Under the pieces are notes generated by a model that was not told the DNA's origin, did no database searches, and worked only from the letters and a program-made list of their open reading frames with translations. A DNA stretch of 32,234 nucleotides from contig JAPPHD010000176.1 of the NCBI GenBank assembly GCA_028821125.1, forward strand, positions 1-32,234. Reading direction: 5' to 3'. The translations under genes were made by a program, and so were the position numbers. Positions 5,775-12,910 of the stretch are shown here, one piece after another (position 1 is the first letter of the stretch; every line of letters begins with the position of its first letter). The DNA comes from Gammaproteobacteria bacterium. GTDB lineage: Bacteria; Pseudomonadota; Gammaproteobacteria; Pseudomonadales; Azotimanducaceae.

Positions 5775-7847
5775 ATGATTGTCCGCATCTGCATGGCGCT
5801 CGCCGTTCTGGCCCTGGCCGGGTCCTGCTCCACGCTGGGTGTCGACCCGTTCCCTGAACCCATCCGTGAACCGAAACCGGCGGTTCCGGTGGACGGCGGC
5901 GCCCTCGGAGACGGCGAGGGAGAAGAGGCCGAAGTCGAGGGTCTGCGCATCACCGGCACACCCGGCGTTACCATCCAGAAGACTGTTGCAGAGGGTATCG
6001 CCGACCGGCTGGGCGAAAACCTTCGCGGCGACCCAATCCAGGTGAGTTTCCACGACGTTCCTGTTGTGGCCTTCGTCAACGAAGTGTTCGGGGAACTGCT
6101 TGGCCTGTCGTTCTCGATTTCCCCGGGGCTCAGCCAGAAAGAAGACCTGGTAACGTTGCGGCTTACCGAGCCGCTGCCACCGAGTCAGCTCTTTGCCACC
6201 GCTCGGCGGGTCCTGGAGGACTATGGCATATCTCTGGGAGAGCAGGAGGGCGTCATTACGTTTGCCCCTACCCAGGAAATCTCATCGGCAGATATTCCGC
6301 TCCTCATCAGCGGCCGCACGCTGCCGGAAGTTCCGCCCACCCACCGCACGATTTTTCAATTGGTGCCGATCAAGATCGTCCGCCATCCGCTGGTCAGCCG
6401 CTGGCTGAGAGACGCGTTTCCGGCGGACGAACTCGCAATCATCCCTGACGCAGACCGCAACGCCTTGTTGTTGAAAGGCAACCTGGAAATCATCGGGCGG
6501 GCGCTGGACATGATTGAAGTGCTCGATCAACCGATGTTTCGCGGGCAGCACGGCCTCATTTTCGAGCCGCAGTTCCTGGAAGCGGAAGCCATGTCAGAAG
6601 ACCTCGAAGCGGTTCTGCGCGCCGAGGGTTATCAGGCCGGTACGCGTGGCCTGGGCGGCATCGTGCTGGTGCCCCTGACGAGCGTAAACAAGCTGGTGGT
6701 TTTCGCTCCGGACCGGCAGGTGCTGAATCACATCGAGAAATGGGCGCGCGAGCTGGACGCGCAGCAGCAGCAGACCATCCAGGATGCGGTATTCACCTAC
6801 CAGGTTTTGCACACCCAGGCCGAGGAGATGACCGACACGCTGAACGGCATCCTTGGAATTGCAACCGCTCGGCCCACGGATCTTGCGCCGGCTCTGGACG
6901 AGGGCCCGTCGTCGGACGGTGACAGCCGACGCCGGGGCGGCCGCATCGTCGTGGACAAGAATCGCAACATGCTGCTGTTCCGGGGCTCCGGCAAGGAATG
7001 GGGGGAACTGCTCGACGTCATCAGGGAATTGGACAAACCCGTTCCGTCCGTATTGATTGAGTTGCTGGTCGCCGAGGTGACGCTGAGCGACGAAGAGCAA
7101 TCGGGCATCGAGTTCATGTTCCGCTCGACGCTCGGTGACGGCCGCAGCCTGACCGGCGGTACGCTAAATTCGCTGGGCCTGCAGGACAAGGCGTTTTCGC
7201 TGACCCTCGACAGTGCCGGGCAGACCCGGGCCATGTTGAACTTCTTCTACGACGACAGCCGGGTGATCATTCGTTCGCGGCCGCGACTGCTTGTCAAGAG
7301 CGGCGAAACGGCGACACTTGAGGCGGGTAACGAGATCCCTGTCGTGGTGCAGAGTTCCGATTCCGATACGCAGCTCGGCGGTTCGACCAACGTGCTGCAG
7401 CAGGTCAGCTACCGGAAAACCGGGGTGATCATGGAAATCGAACCGATCGTCCAGGCAAACGGCCTTGTAGACCTCAGCATTTCGCAGGAACTGAGCGAAG
7501 CGCGGCCGACCGCGGCCACCAGCCTCGAAGGGACACCCACCATCCTCAACCGGCGCATCAGCACCAACCTGACGCTTCGCGATGGCGGTTCGCTCGTGAT
7601 GGGCGGGCTGATCTCCAACAGCGCGAGCACGGGGCAGGCCGGGATTCCCGGGCTCGGCCGCATTCCCGGGCTGGGGCGCCTGTTCCGCTCCGATACGTTC
7701 ACGGAAGATCGTACGGAACTCATGATCATGGTGATCCCTTACGTCGTCGCCGACTTCGAGGAAGGCCGGGAACTCACCGACCGCATCAAGGAAGAACTGG
7801 AACTGCACGAGCACTACATGCGGGGGTCGGCTGACTCCGGTTCCTGA
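5775..7847 (+). CDS. gspD: Type II secretion secretin GspD, probable lipoprotein
   Basis: This is the outer-membrane channel of the type II system, 690 residues as usual. The N-terminus is a signal peptide ending LALAGS-C18, which fits the general lipoprotein pattern, so Cys18 may be lipidated; Ser at +2 would favour the outer membrane. An acidic linker follows, then an N0 domain (about 90-165), N1-N3 modules with IFQLVPIKI and FTYQVLHTQAEEM segments (about 190-420), and the secretin core (about 425-685). The hallmark near residues 622-640 is GIPGLGRIPGLGRLFR, followed by TELMIMVIPYVV. HxcQ of Pseudomonas aeruginosa is a known liposecretin. The ATG lies 6 bases after the upstream gene. It is the last gene of the operon. 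Confidence 0.93.
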   Translation: MIVRICMALAVLALAGSCSTLGVDPFPEPIREPKPAVPVDGGALGDGEGEEAEVEGLRITGTPGVTIQKTVAEGIADRLGENLRGDPIQVSFHDVPVVAFVNEVFGELLGLSFSISPGLSQKEDLVTLRLTEPLPPSQLFATARRVLEDYGISLGEQEGVITFAPTQEISSADIPLLISGRTLPEVPPTHRTIFQLVPIKIVRHPLVSRWLRDAFPADELAIIPDADRNALLLKGNLEIIGRALDMIEVLDQPMFRGQHGLIFEPQFLEAEAMSEDLEAVLRAEGYQAGTRGLGGIVLVPLTSVNKLVVFAPDRQVLNHIEKWARELDAQQQQTIQDAVFTYQVLHTQAEEMTDTLNGILGIATARPTDLAPALDEGPSSDGDSRRRGGRIVVDKNRNMLLFRGSGKEWGELLDVIRELDKPVPSVLIELLVAEVTLSDEEQSGIEFMFRSTLGDGRSLTGGTLNSLGLQDKAFSLTLDSAGQTRAMLNFFYDDSRVIIRSRPRLLVKSGETATLEAGNEIPVVVQSSDSDTQLGGSTNVLQQVSYRKTGVIMEIEPIVQANGLVDLSISQELSEARPTAATSLEGTPTILNRRISTNLTLRDGGSLVMGGLISNSASTGQAGIPGLGRIPGLGRLFRSDTFTEDRTELMIMVIPYVVADFEEGRELTDRIKEELELHEHYMRGSADSGS

Positions 7848-7949
7848 TCCCTGTCGACGAGGTCCGATCCCGGAATTGCCTCGGCGTCGGGCATGGCAGG
7901 AACGGATGGGCTCTACCTACTGGCGAGCAGTGCGCCGGTGTGCCGGCCG

Positions 7950-7973
7950 CAATCGGCGAATCGTCCCCGATTG
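7950..7973. terminator. Inverted repeat between convergent gspD and wzt
   Basis: CAATCGG (7950-7956) and CCGATTG (7967-7973) form a perfect 7-bp stem with a 10-base loop in the gap between two convergent genes. There is no T-run on either side, so intrinsic termination is uncertain. Confidence 0.3.
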
Positions 7974-7991
7974 GCAGTCCGCCATCCGCGG

Positions 7992-8684
7992 TCATTGCAT
8001 GTATTCGTCCAGCACTTCCCCGGTTGCCGCCGCGGCCCGGACCCTGCCGTTGTCAATCCACACCACCCGGTCGCACAGTTCACGGATGGTGGCCAGGTTG
8101 TGCGAAGCCAGGAGCACCGTGCGGTTCGACCGGATCAGGTCCTTGATCGCGGCGTTGGACTTGACCCGGAAATTCTGGTCCCCGACGCCCAGCACTTCGT
8201 CGATCAACAGTACGTCCGCTGTGGAGTGGAGGGCGCAGGAAAATCCCAGCCGGGCGCGCATCCCGGAAGAGTAGGTTGCGAGGGGCTCGTTGAAATGGCC
8301 TCCCAGATCCGCGAACGCCTCGATATCGGCGACCCGGTGCTCGGCGGCGTTTCTGTCCAATCCCAACAACATGCCACTGAGGATGGCGTTTTCGCGGCCG
8401 GATAGCTGCGGCAGGAAACCGACCTGCAGCGACAGCATCGACAGGTTGATTTCCTCCCGTGCGATGCTGCCCTGGTCCGGCTCGATGATTCCGGCGATGG
8501 CCTTCAGCAGCGTCGTCTTGCCGGCGCCGTTCCTGCCGACGATGCCGATGGTCTCGCCTGGATACACATCGAAACTCACGTCGGAGAGCGCCCAGTATTC
8601 GGTGGCGCCGCCGAGCAGGCGGCCCCGGCTGCGGTAGCAGACGCCGACCGAGCGCAGCGATACGACGGGGGCGTCAGTAGGCAA
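7992..8684 (-). CDS. wzt: Polysaccharide ABC transporter ATPase (Wzt/KpsT type)
   Basis: This is the ATPase that powers export of a finished lipid-linked polysaccharide across the inner membrane with its Wzm-type partner. In its 230 residues it has Walker A GRNGAGKT (50-57), the ABC signature YSSGMRARL (138-146), Walker B ending VLLIDE (158-163) and the switch His195 in LLASHN. The wording GIVGRNGAGKTTLLKAIAG and IDEVLGVGD is typical of O-antigen/teichoic-acid type exporters. There is no C-terminal carbohydrate-binding domain, so it is the short form. It begins 11 bases inside the end of the permease gene. Confidence 0.93.
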   Translation of the reverse strand: MPTDAPVVSLRSVGVCYRSRGRLLGGATEYWALSDVSFDVYPGETIGIVGRNGAGKTTLLKAIAGIIEPDQGSIAREEINLSMLSLQVGFLPQLSGRENAILSGMLLGLDRNAAEHRVADIEAFADLGGHFNEPLATYSSGMRARLGFSCALHSTADVLLIDEVLGVGDQNFRVKSNAAIKDLIRSNRTVLLASHNLATIRELCDRVVWIDNGRVRAAAATGEVLDEYMQ

Positions 8685-9435
8685 TTTTCGCGTACCGTGA
8701 TTCGTTCGCCCGCATCAGCGCAAGACCGGCCAGGCCCAAGACCGTGGCCAGCAGGAAAACGGCCGCGAGTTCCCCCCAGTCGGGGAACTGGTTGCGCAGC
8801 AGCACGGACCGGAGATTGTCGATCAGCAACGCCACCGGATTCAGTTCGAAAACGATCCGGTAGGGGGTCTGGAACGAGTTGATGTCATAGAAGATCCCCG
8901 ACATGAACAGCAGCGCACGCATGCCGTTCTCGATCAGTACCCTGAGGTCTGGCACAAAAGGCGTGATGGCGGCCACCAGCGCCGTAGTCCCGGCGATGAA
9001 GGCGCCCCCCACGGCCAGTACCGGTAACGCTGTAAACCAGGGGGCGGATGGATTGATGCCGTAAACCAGCAAGAACAGCAGCAGCACCGCCAGGACGACC
9101 CCGAACTTGGCGGAGTTCTTCAGCATGACCACCGCGGGAAAGAGGTACTTCGGCACGAATACCTGGTTGTAGAGGACGCGATTGGCCTGCAGCGTGTCGA
9201 CTCCCTGCATGACGGTTGACTGGAACCAGTGCCAGAACACCAGGCCCGTCAGCAGGAAAACCACGAAATCCTCGGTTCCCCGCTGGAACAGGATGCCGAA
9301 GACGAAGTAGAAAACCAGCATGTAGATCACTGGCTCGATGAGCCACCACAGGAAGCCCAGGTAGTAGCGCTGGGATTCCGCCTTCAGTTCGGCGTAGGTC
9401 TTGTACTGGATGATGTCCCTGATTCGCTGTTTCAT
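8674..9435 (-). CDS. wzm: Polysaccharide ABC transporter permease (Wzm/KpsM type)
   Basis: This is an ABC-2 type permease with 253 residues from the ATG at 9435 and about six membrane helices. Its N-terminus, MKQRIRDIIQYKTYAELKAE followed by SQRYYLGFLWWLIEP, is the classic opening of Wzm/TagG-like permeases. It ends in ANESRYAKIAY, also typical. The frame is open to 9630, but the upstream 65 residues look unlike a permease and are rejected. It precedes and overlaps the ATPase gene by 11 bases, forming a two-gene minus-strand operon divergent from the methyltransferase at 9722. Confidence 0.92.
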   Translation of the reverse strand: MKQRIRDIIQYKTYAELKAESQRYYLGFLWWLIEPVIYMLVFYFVFGILFQRGTEDFVVFLLTGLVFWHWFQSTVMQGVDTLQANRVLYNQVFVPKYLFPAVVMLKNSAKFGVVLAVLLLFLLVYGINPSAPWFTALPVLAVGGAFIAGTTALVAAITPFVPDLRVLIENGMRALLFMSGIFYDINSFQTPYRIVFELNPVALLIDNLRSVLLRNQFPDWGELAAVFLLATVLGLAGLALMRANESRYAKIAY

Positions 9436-9721
9436 TGCCTGTGTGCGCTGGGCGCCTCCTCGAGGAAGCAGTTTTTGAAGACGAAGCAACGGCTTCGGTA
9501 CGGTGCCGGCTGTCGCGGCCGATTGGCCGGAGCCGATGGTCCGGTCGGTTCCCGATGCAACATGACCCGATGCCCGGTGGACCCGTGTAACGGGATGGGG
9601 CTTGACGACTATACCGGATGCGCCCTTCAATGGAAGGCGGCGCTACGGGATGGCCGACGCGTATCGCCAGACGATTTCCTGGCCGCAACACGAACGATTC
9701 GGCATACCGACAGGAGGGAAT
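9436..9721. promoter_or_regulatory. Divergent intergenic region, wzm / methyltransferase
   Basis: This 286-base gap separates two divergent operons and so should carry promoters for both. TTGACG at 9602-9607 (+ strand) and TATAGT read on the minus strand at 9613-9608 are the only elements resembling sigma-70 hexamers; neither has a convincing partner. The right end carries AGGAGG at 9712-9717, a strong ribosome binding site for TTG 9722. Confidence 0.4.
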
Positions 9722-10462
9722 TTGAAACGACCCAGGCTGGCCGGCAGGTGGTTGGCAAACATTCTGTCCGATTCCAGGCGTGACGAACCGCCCGAAGTGT
9801 CGGACGAACCACAAATGACGATAGAAGAGTCGATCAGGGCCCTCGGGCCCTGGTTTCACCAGATCAAGATAAAGGGGTACGGAACCCGGGACATTGCCCC
9901 GGCGCCGGGACCGCAACGAAAGTACAAGGACTTCCCTCTGTTCCGGTGGCAGGCGATCAAGGATCACTTGCCGGACTTGAAGGGTGCTCGAGTTCTGGAT
10001 GTCGGCTGTGCGGACGGATTCTTCTCGATCGAGATGGCCAGATTGGGAGCGAAAGTAGATGCCATAGACCGGTCGGCAGACTTCATCAAGCGATTGCGCT
10101 GGGCAGCCAATGAACTGGAGCTCGATATCAATGCTCGGGTAAGCACGGTTGAAGATGTCTCGGGGTCCTATGACTTCATTCTGTTTCTGGCGGTTCTATA
10201 TCATCTGAAGGGCCCTTTGGTCGGTTTGGAGAAACTGTCCGCCATGGCCGATACCATGCTCCTCGAGACGACGTTGGCTCGGGTGGATGGCCCGTATATG
10301 TGGTTCAAGCCACCGCAGCCGGGTGTTCACCCCATACCCAAATGGTTCCCCAGCGCCGACTGCGTTGAGGCGATGCTGGAATTTGTCGGGTACAAAGAGA
10401 TAGAGCGTCTGCCCTACGAGAGGGACAACACCGGCAGAGGATTGTGGATGTGCCGCAAATAG
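9722..10462 (+). CDS. SAM-dependent class I methyltransferase (CmoB/DUF1698-like)
   Basis: This is a soluble methyltransferase of 246 residues. The core has WFHQIKIKGYG, a region like the WFH motif of CmoB/DUF1698 relatives, then SAM motif I VLDVGCADGFFSIEMA, an acidic motif II (VDAIDRS) and DFILFLAVLYHL. The context in a glycan cluster suggests methylation of a sugar or lipid intermediate rather than tRNA modification. The frame opens at 9602, but TTG 9722 with AGGAGG four bases upstream is the best start; ATG 9815 is a shorter alternative without a good ribosome binding site. It is followed 33 bases later by a family 2 glycosyltransferase on the same strand. Confidence 0.75.
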   Translation: MKRPRLAGRWLANILSDSRRDEPPEVSDEPQMTIEESIRALGPWFHQIKIKGYGTRDIAPAPGPQRKYKDFPLFRWQAIKDHLPDLKGARVLDVGCADGFFSIEMARLGAKVDAIDRSADFIKRLRWAANELELDINARVSTVEDVSGSYDFILFLAVLYHLKGPLVGLEKLSAMADTMLLETTLARVDGPYMWFKPPQPGVHPIPKWFPSADCVEAMLEFVGYKEIERLPYERDNTGRGLWMCRK

Positions 10463-10495
10463 GGACTGGGCGAAGAGAACGCAAGGGCTGGAAGG

Positions 10496-11473
10496 GTGGG
10501 TGTCCCTGATGGAACGAAAGTAGGGGTCGTGATCCCGAGTTATCGGGTGTGCGACCAGATTCTGGGCGTCGTTGCCAACATTGGCCCGGAAATCAGCCGC
10601 ATATACGTCGTTGACGATTGCTGCCCGGATGGTTCGGGGGATGTGGTGCGGGAAAATTGTGACGATCCCCGGATCACCGTACTGCGCCACGCTGAAAACC
10701 AGGGGGTCGGCGGGGCGGTCATCACCGGCTACCGGGCCGCCCTGGACGACGGGATGGAGATCGTCGTCAAGGTGGACGGCGACGGCCAGATGGATCCGTC
10801 CCTGATTCCGGACTTCATTGCGCCCATTGCCGCCGGGGAGGCGGATTACGCGAAGGGCAACCGTTTTTTCAACCCGGAAGATATCCGCGGCATGCCGAAG
10901 GGGCGCCTCGCGGGCAACGCCGTACTCTCGTTCATGACCAAGCTGTCTTCCGGATACTGGGACCTCTTCGACCCGGCCAACGGCTTCACGGCCATCCACG
11001 GCGAGGTGGCCCGGCACCTGCCGCTGGAGAAGATCAGCAAGGGCTATTTTTTCGAAACCGAGATGCTGTGCCGCCTCAATACGCTGCGGGCCGTGGTGGT
11101 GGACGTTCCGATGCGCGCGAAATACGGCGACGAGCACAGCAGTCTCAAGCCCTCGCGGGTAGCCGGCGAGTTCCTGGTGAAGCACATCCGCTTTCTCTGC
11201 AAACGCATTGGCTACAACTACTACGTCCGGGACATGTCACTGGCCTCCATCGAGTTGCCGCTCGGGTTGATGCTGGTGTGCTTCGGGATGCTGTTCGGTG
11301 GTTATCACTGGATGGAGTCGGCGCGCGCGGGGGTGCCGGCATCGCCGGGCACCGTCATGCTGGCGGCCATGCCGTTGCTGGTCGGCATCCAGTTGGTGCT
11401 CGCGTTCATTGGTTTTGACATTGCCTCCGTGCCCAGGCGGCCGATACAGCGGAAATACGTAACCGGACAATGA
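10496..11473 (+). CDS. Family 2 glycosyltransferase with membrane tail (DPM1-like)
   Basis: This 325-residue protein has a GT-A fold domain followed by two membrane helices. The first strand and nucleotide-binding region read VGVVIPSYR (9-17) and IYVVDDCCPDGSGD (36-49). The DXD-type metal site is KVDGDGQMD (D94/D96). The acceptor-side region contains DPANGFTAIH and GYFFETEML, as in dolichyl/polyprenyl-phosphate sugar synthases. Membrane helices are near 252-275 and 285-310. It probably makes a polyprenyl-phosphate-linked sugar or adds a sugar to a lipid-linked glycan. It starts at a GTG. The next gene encodes a GtrA domain, a usual partner of this kind of transferase. Confidence 0.85.
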   Translation: MGVPDGTKVGVVIPSYRVCDQILGVVANIGPEISRIYVVDDCCPDGSGDVVRENCDDPRITVLRHAENQGVGGAVITGYRAALDDGMEIVVKVDGDGQMDPSLIPDFIAPIAAGEADYAKGNRFFNPEDIRGMPKGRLAGNAVLSFMTKLSSGYWDLFDPANGFTAIHGEVARHLPLEKISKGYFFETEMLCRLNTLRAVVVDVPMRAKYGDEHSSLKPSRVAGEFLVKHIRFLCKRIGYNYYVRDMSLASIELPLGLMLVCFGMLFGGYHWMESARAGVPASPGTVMLAAMPLLVGIQLVLAFIGFDIASVPRRPIQRKYVTGQ

Positions 11474-11518
11474 GATTCGCGAAATGAGCCGGACGAGGAG
11501 GCTTCCGCCGGAAATCGG

Positions 11519-12745
11519 ATGCTGAGGTTTGCGCGCTACGTCGCCGTACAGGCGGCGACATACGGCCTGGACATGGGCCTGTTCCTGCTTCTGTTCATTC
11601 TTGCGCGGCAGGATGCGGTACTGGCCAACGTGGCCGCCAAGGTGTTTGCCGGCATCTTCGCCTTTCTGGCGCACCGGTACTTTACTTTCGAGGCGGCGCG
11701 GGAGGGAAAGCAGACTCGTCAGGCGGCCCTCTATGTTGCGTTGTGGTCGCTCAACGTGCCGTTGTCAACCGGCCTGCTGGCGTTCTTCCTACTGCTTGGC
11801 ATGCCGGCGGTTGTCGCCAAGATCGTAGCCGATGTCGTCTGTGTCGGGTTCAACTACTGGGTGAGCCGCAAGTACATCTTCACGGGGCCTCGGGAATCGA
11901 CGGCCGGCGCCGGTCCGGTCTGTCCTGCCTGTGGGGACGCGATGAATGTGGAGGAAACCTGGGTCCGCCGGTGCCCTGCCTGCGCCTTCATGGCGTCTGC
12001 GCTGCCGCCGGGTGCAGGCAGGGGCGTTGCCGGGCTCGGATTCTTGCGGACGCGCAATTTCGAAACCATCCTCGACCGCCTCGAGGATTTGCTGCCGAGC
12101 AGCGGCGCGAACCTCCTTGAAGTGGGTTGCGCCAGCGGCTGGTTTCTCGAGCGTGCCGCGAGGCGCGGGATGCGCGTCGAAGGCATCGAACCGGAACCCG
12201 GCGTCGAGGGGGCCTGCGCCGTTGCCGGCGTCAACGTACGCGCCGGCTATTTCCCCGACGCCCTGGACGAAGATTCCCGTTATCAGGTTATCGTCTTCAA
12301 CGATGTTTTCGAGCACTTGCCGGATCCCGGCAGGGCCATCGCCGAAGTGGAGCGACGGCTTGAACCCGCTGGGCTGGCCGTGCTGAATCTGCCTTCAACG
12401 GATGGGCCGATTTTCCGCACGGCGCGGCTGCTCAACGGATTGGGGCTGGCGGGGCCGTACGAGCGCCTGTGGCAAAAGGACATGGAATCTCCGCATGTCA
12501 CGTATTTCAATCCGCTCAACCTGCGTTCCCTGGTAGAGCGGCATACCGGCCTGCGCCTCGTGCACGCTTCCCGTCTTTCCGTCCTGAGCCGGAAAGGGCT
12601 ATGGTCGCGCATTGCCAGCACCTGGTCGCCGGCCGCTAGCGCCGTCCTGTTCCCGGTTGCCTGGTGCGCCTCGTTTGTACTGGACTGGTTTCCTTCGGAT
12701 ATTGTATTGACGATTTTTCGGAAGGAAGCGGCGCCCGGTGTGTGA
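11519..12745 (+). CDS. Fusion protein: GtrA membrane domain, zinc ribbon, methyltransferase
   Basis: This single 408-residue frame joins two normally separate proteins. Residues 1-122 are a GtrA-like domain with four membrane helices and its signatures HRYFTFEA and FNYWVSRKYIF; GtrA proteins are thought to flip polyprenyl-phosphate sugars. Residues 135-155 carry CPACGD and RCPAC, a four-cysteine zinc-ribbon pattern. Residues 185-330 are a class I methyltransferase with LLEVGCASG (199-206) and VFNDVFEHLPDP (259-270), similar to sugar methyltransferases. A hydrophobic stretch follows near 380-400. ATG 11519 is the only good in-frame start; GAGGAGG lies rather far upstream at 11495-11501. No stop or frameshift separates the parts. 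Confidence 0.82.
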   Translation: MLRFARYVAVQAATYGLDMGLFLLLFILARQDAVLANVAAKVFAGIFAFLAHRYFTFEAAREGKQTRQAALYVALWSLNVPLSTGLLAFFLLLGMPAVVAKIVADVVCVGFNYWVSRKYIFTGPRESTAGAGPVCPACGDAMNVEETWVRRCPACAFMASALPPGAGRGVAGLGFLRTRNFETILDRLEDLLPSSGANLLEVGCASGWFLERAARRGMRVEGIEPEPGVEGACAVAGVNVRAGYFPDALDEDSRYQVIVFNDVFEHLPDPGRAIAEVERRLEPAGLAVLNLPSTDGPIFRTARLLNGLGLAGPYERLWQKDMESPHVTYFNPLNLRSLVERHTGLRLVHASRLSVLSRKGLWSRIASTWSPAASAVLFPVAWCASFVLDWFPSDIVLTIFRKEAAPGV

Positions 12746-12910
12746 CCGCGACTTCAGTATCGACGACGGGAAATGTGAAGGACATGCGGTTCCCGGCATC
12801 GCGGTGAAAGCCGACCTGACAGGCTTTCGGTTGGGGAGGGCCGGTCGGAAGGAAGGGTCGGGTCGATGGCGATGATGTTCGCCGACTCCCATTCAGGATC
12901 GAGTTAGCCG
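12746..12910. other. Short intergenic gap, nothing recognised
   Basis: These 165 bases separate the GtrA fusion gene from the large membrane protein gene. No gene-like frame, clear promoter or terminator is visible. The next start at 12911 has only a weak ribosome binding site. Confidence 0.4.

Noticed and set aside
9608-9636. Minus-strand promoter for wzm built on TATAGT
   Set aside because: No -35 hexamer with acceptable match at 16-18 bases. Noted only in the intergenic entry.
8885-9967. 360-residue minus-strand frame over wzm and the methyltransferase
   Set aside because: It is out of frame with the permease and lacks membrane helices. The wzm frame explains the region.
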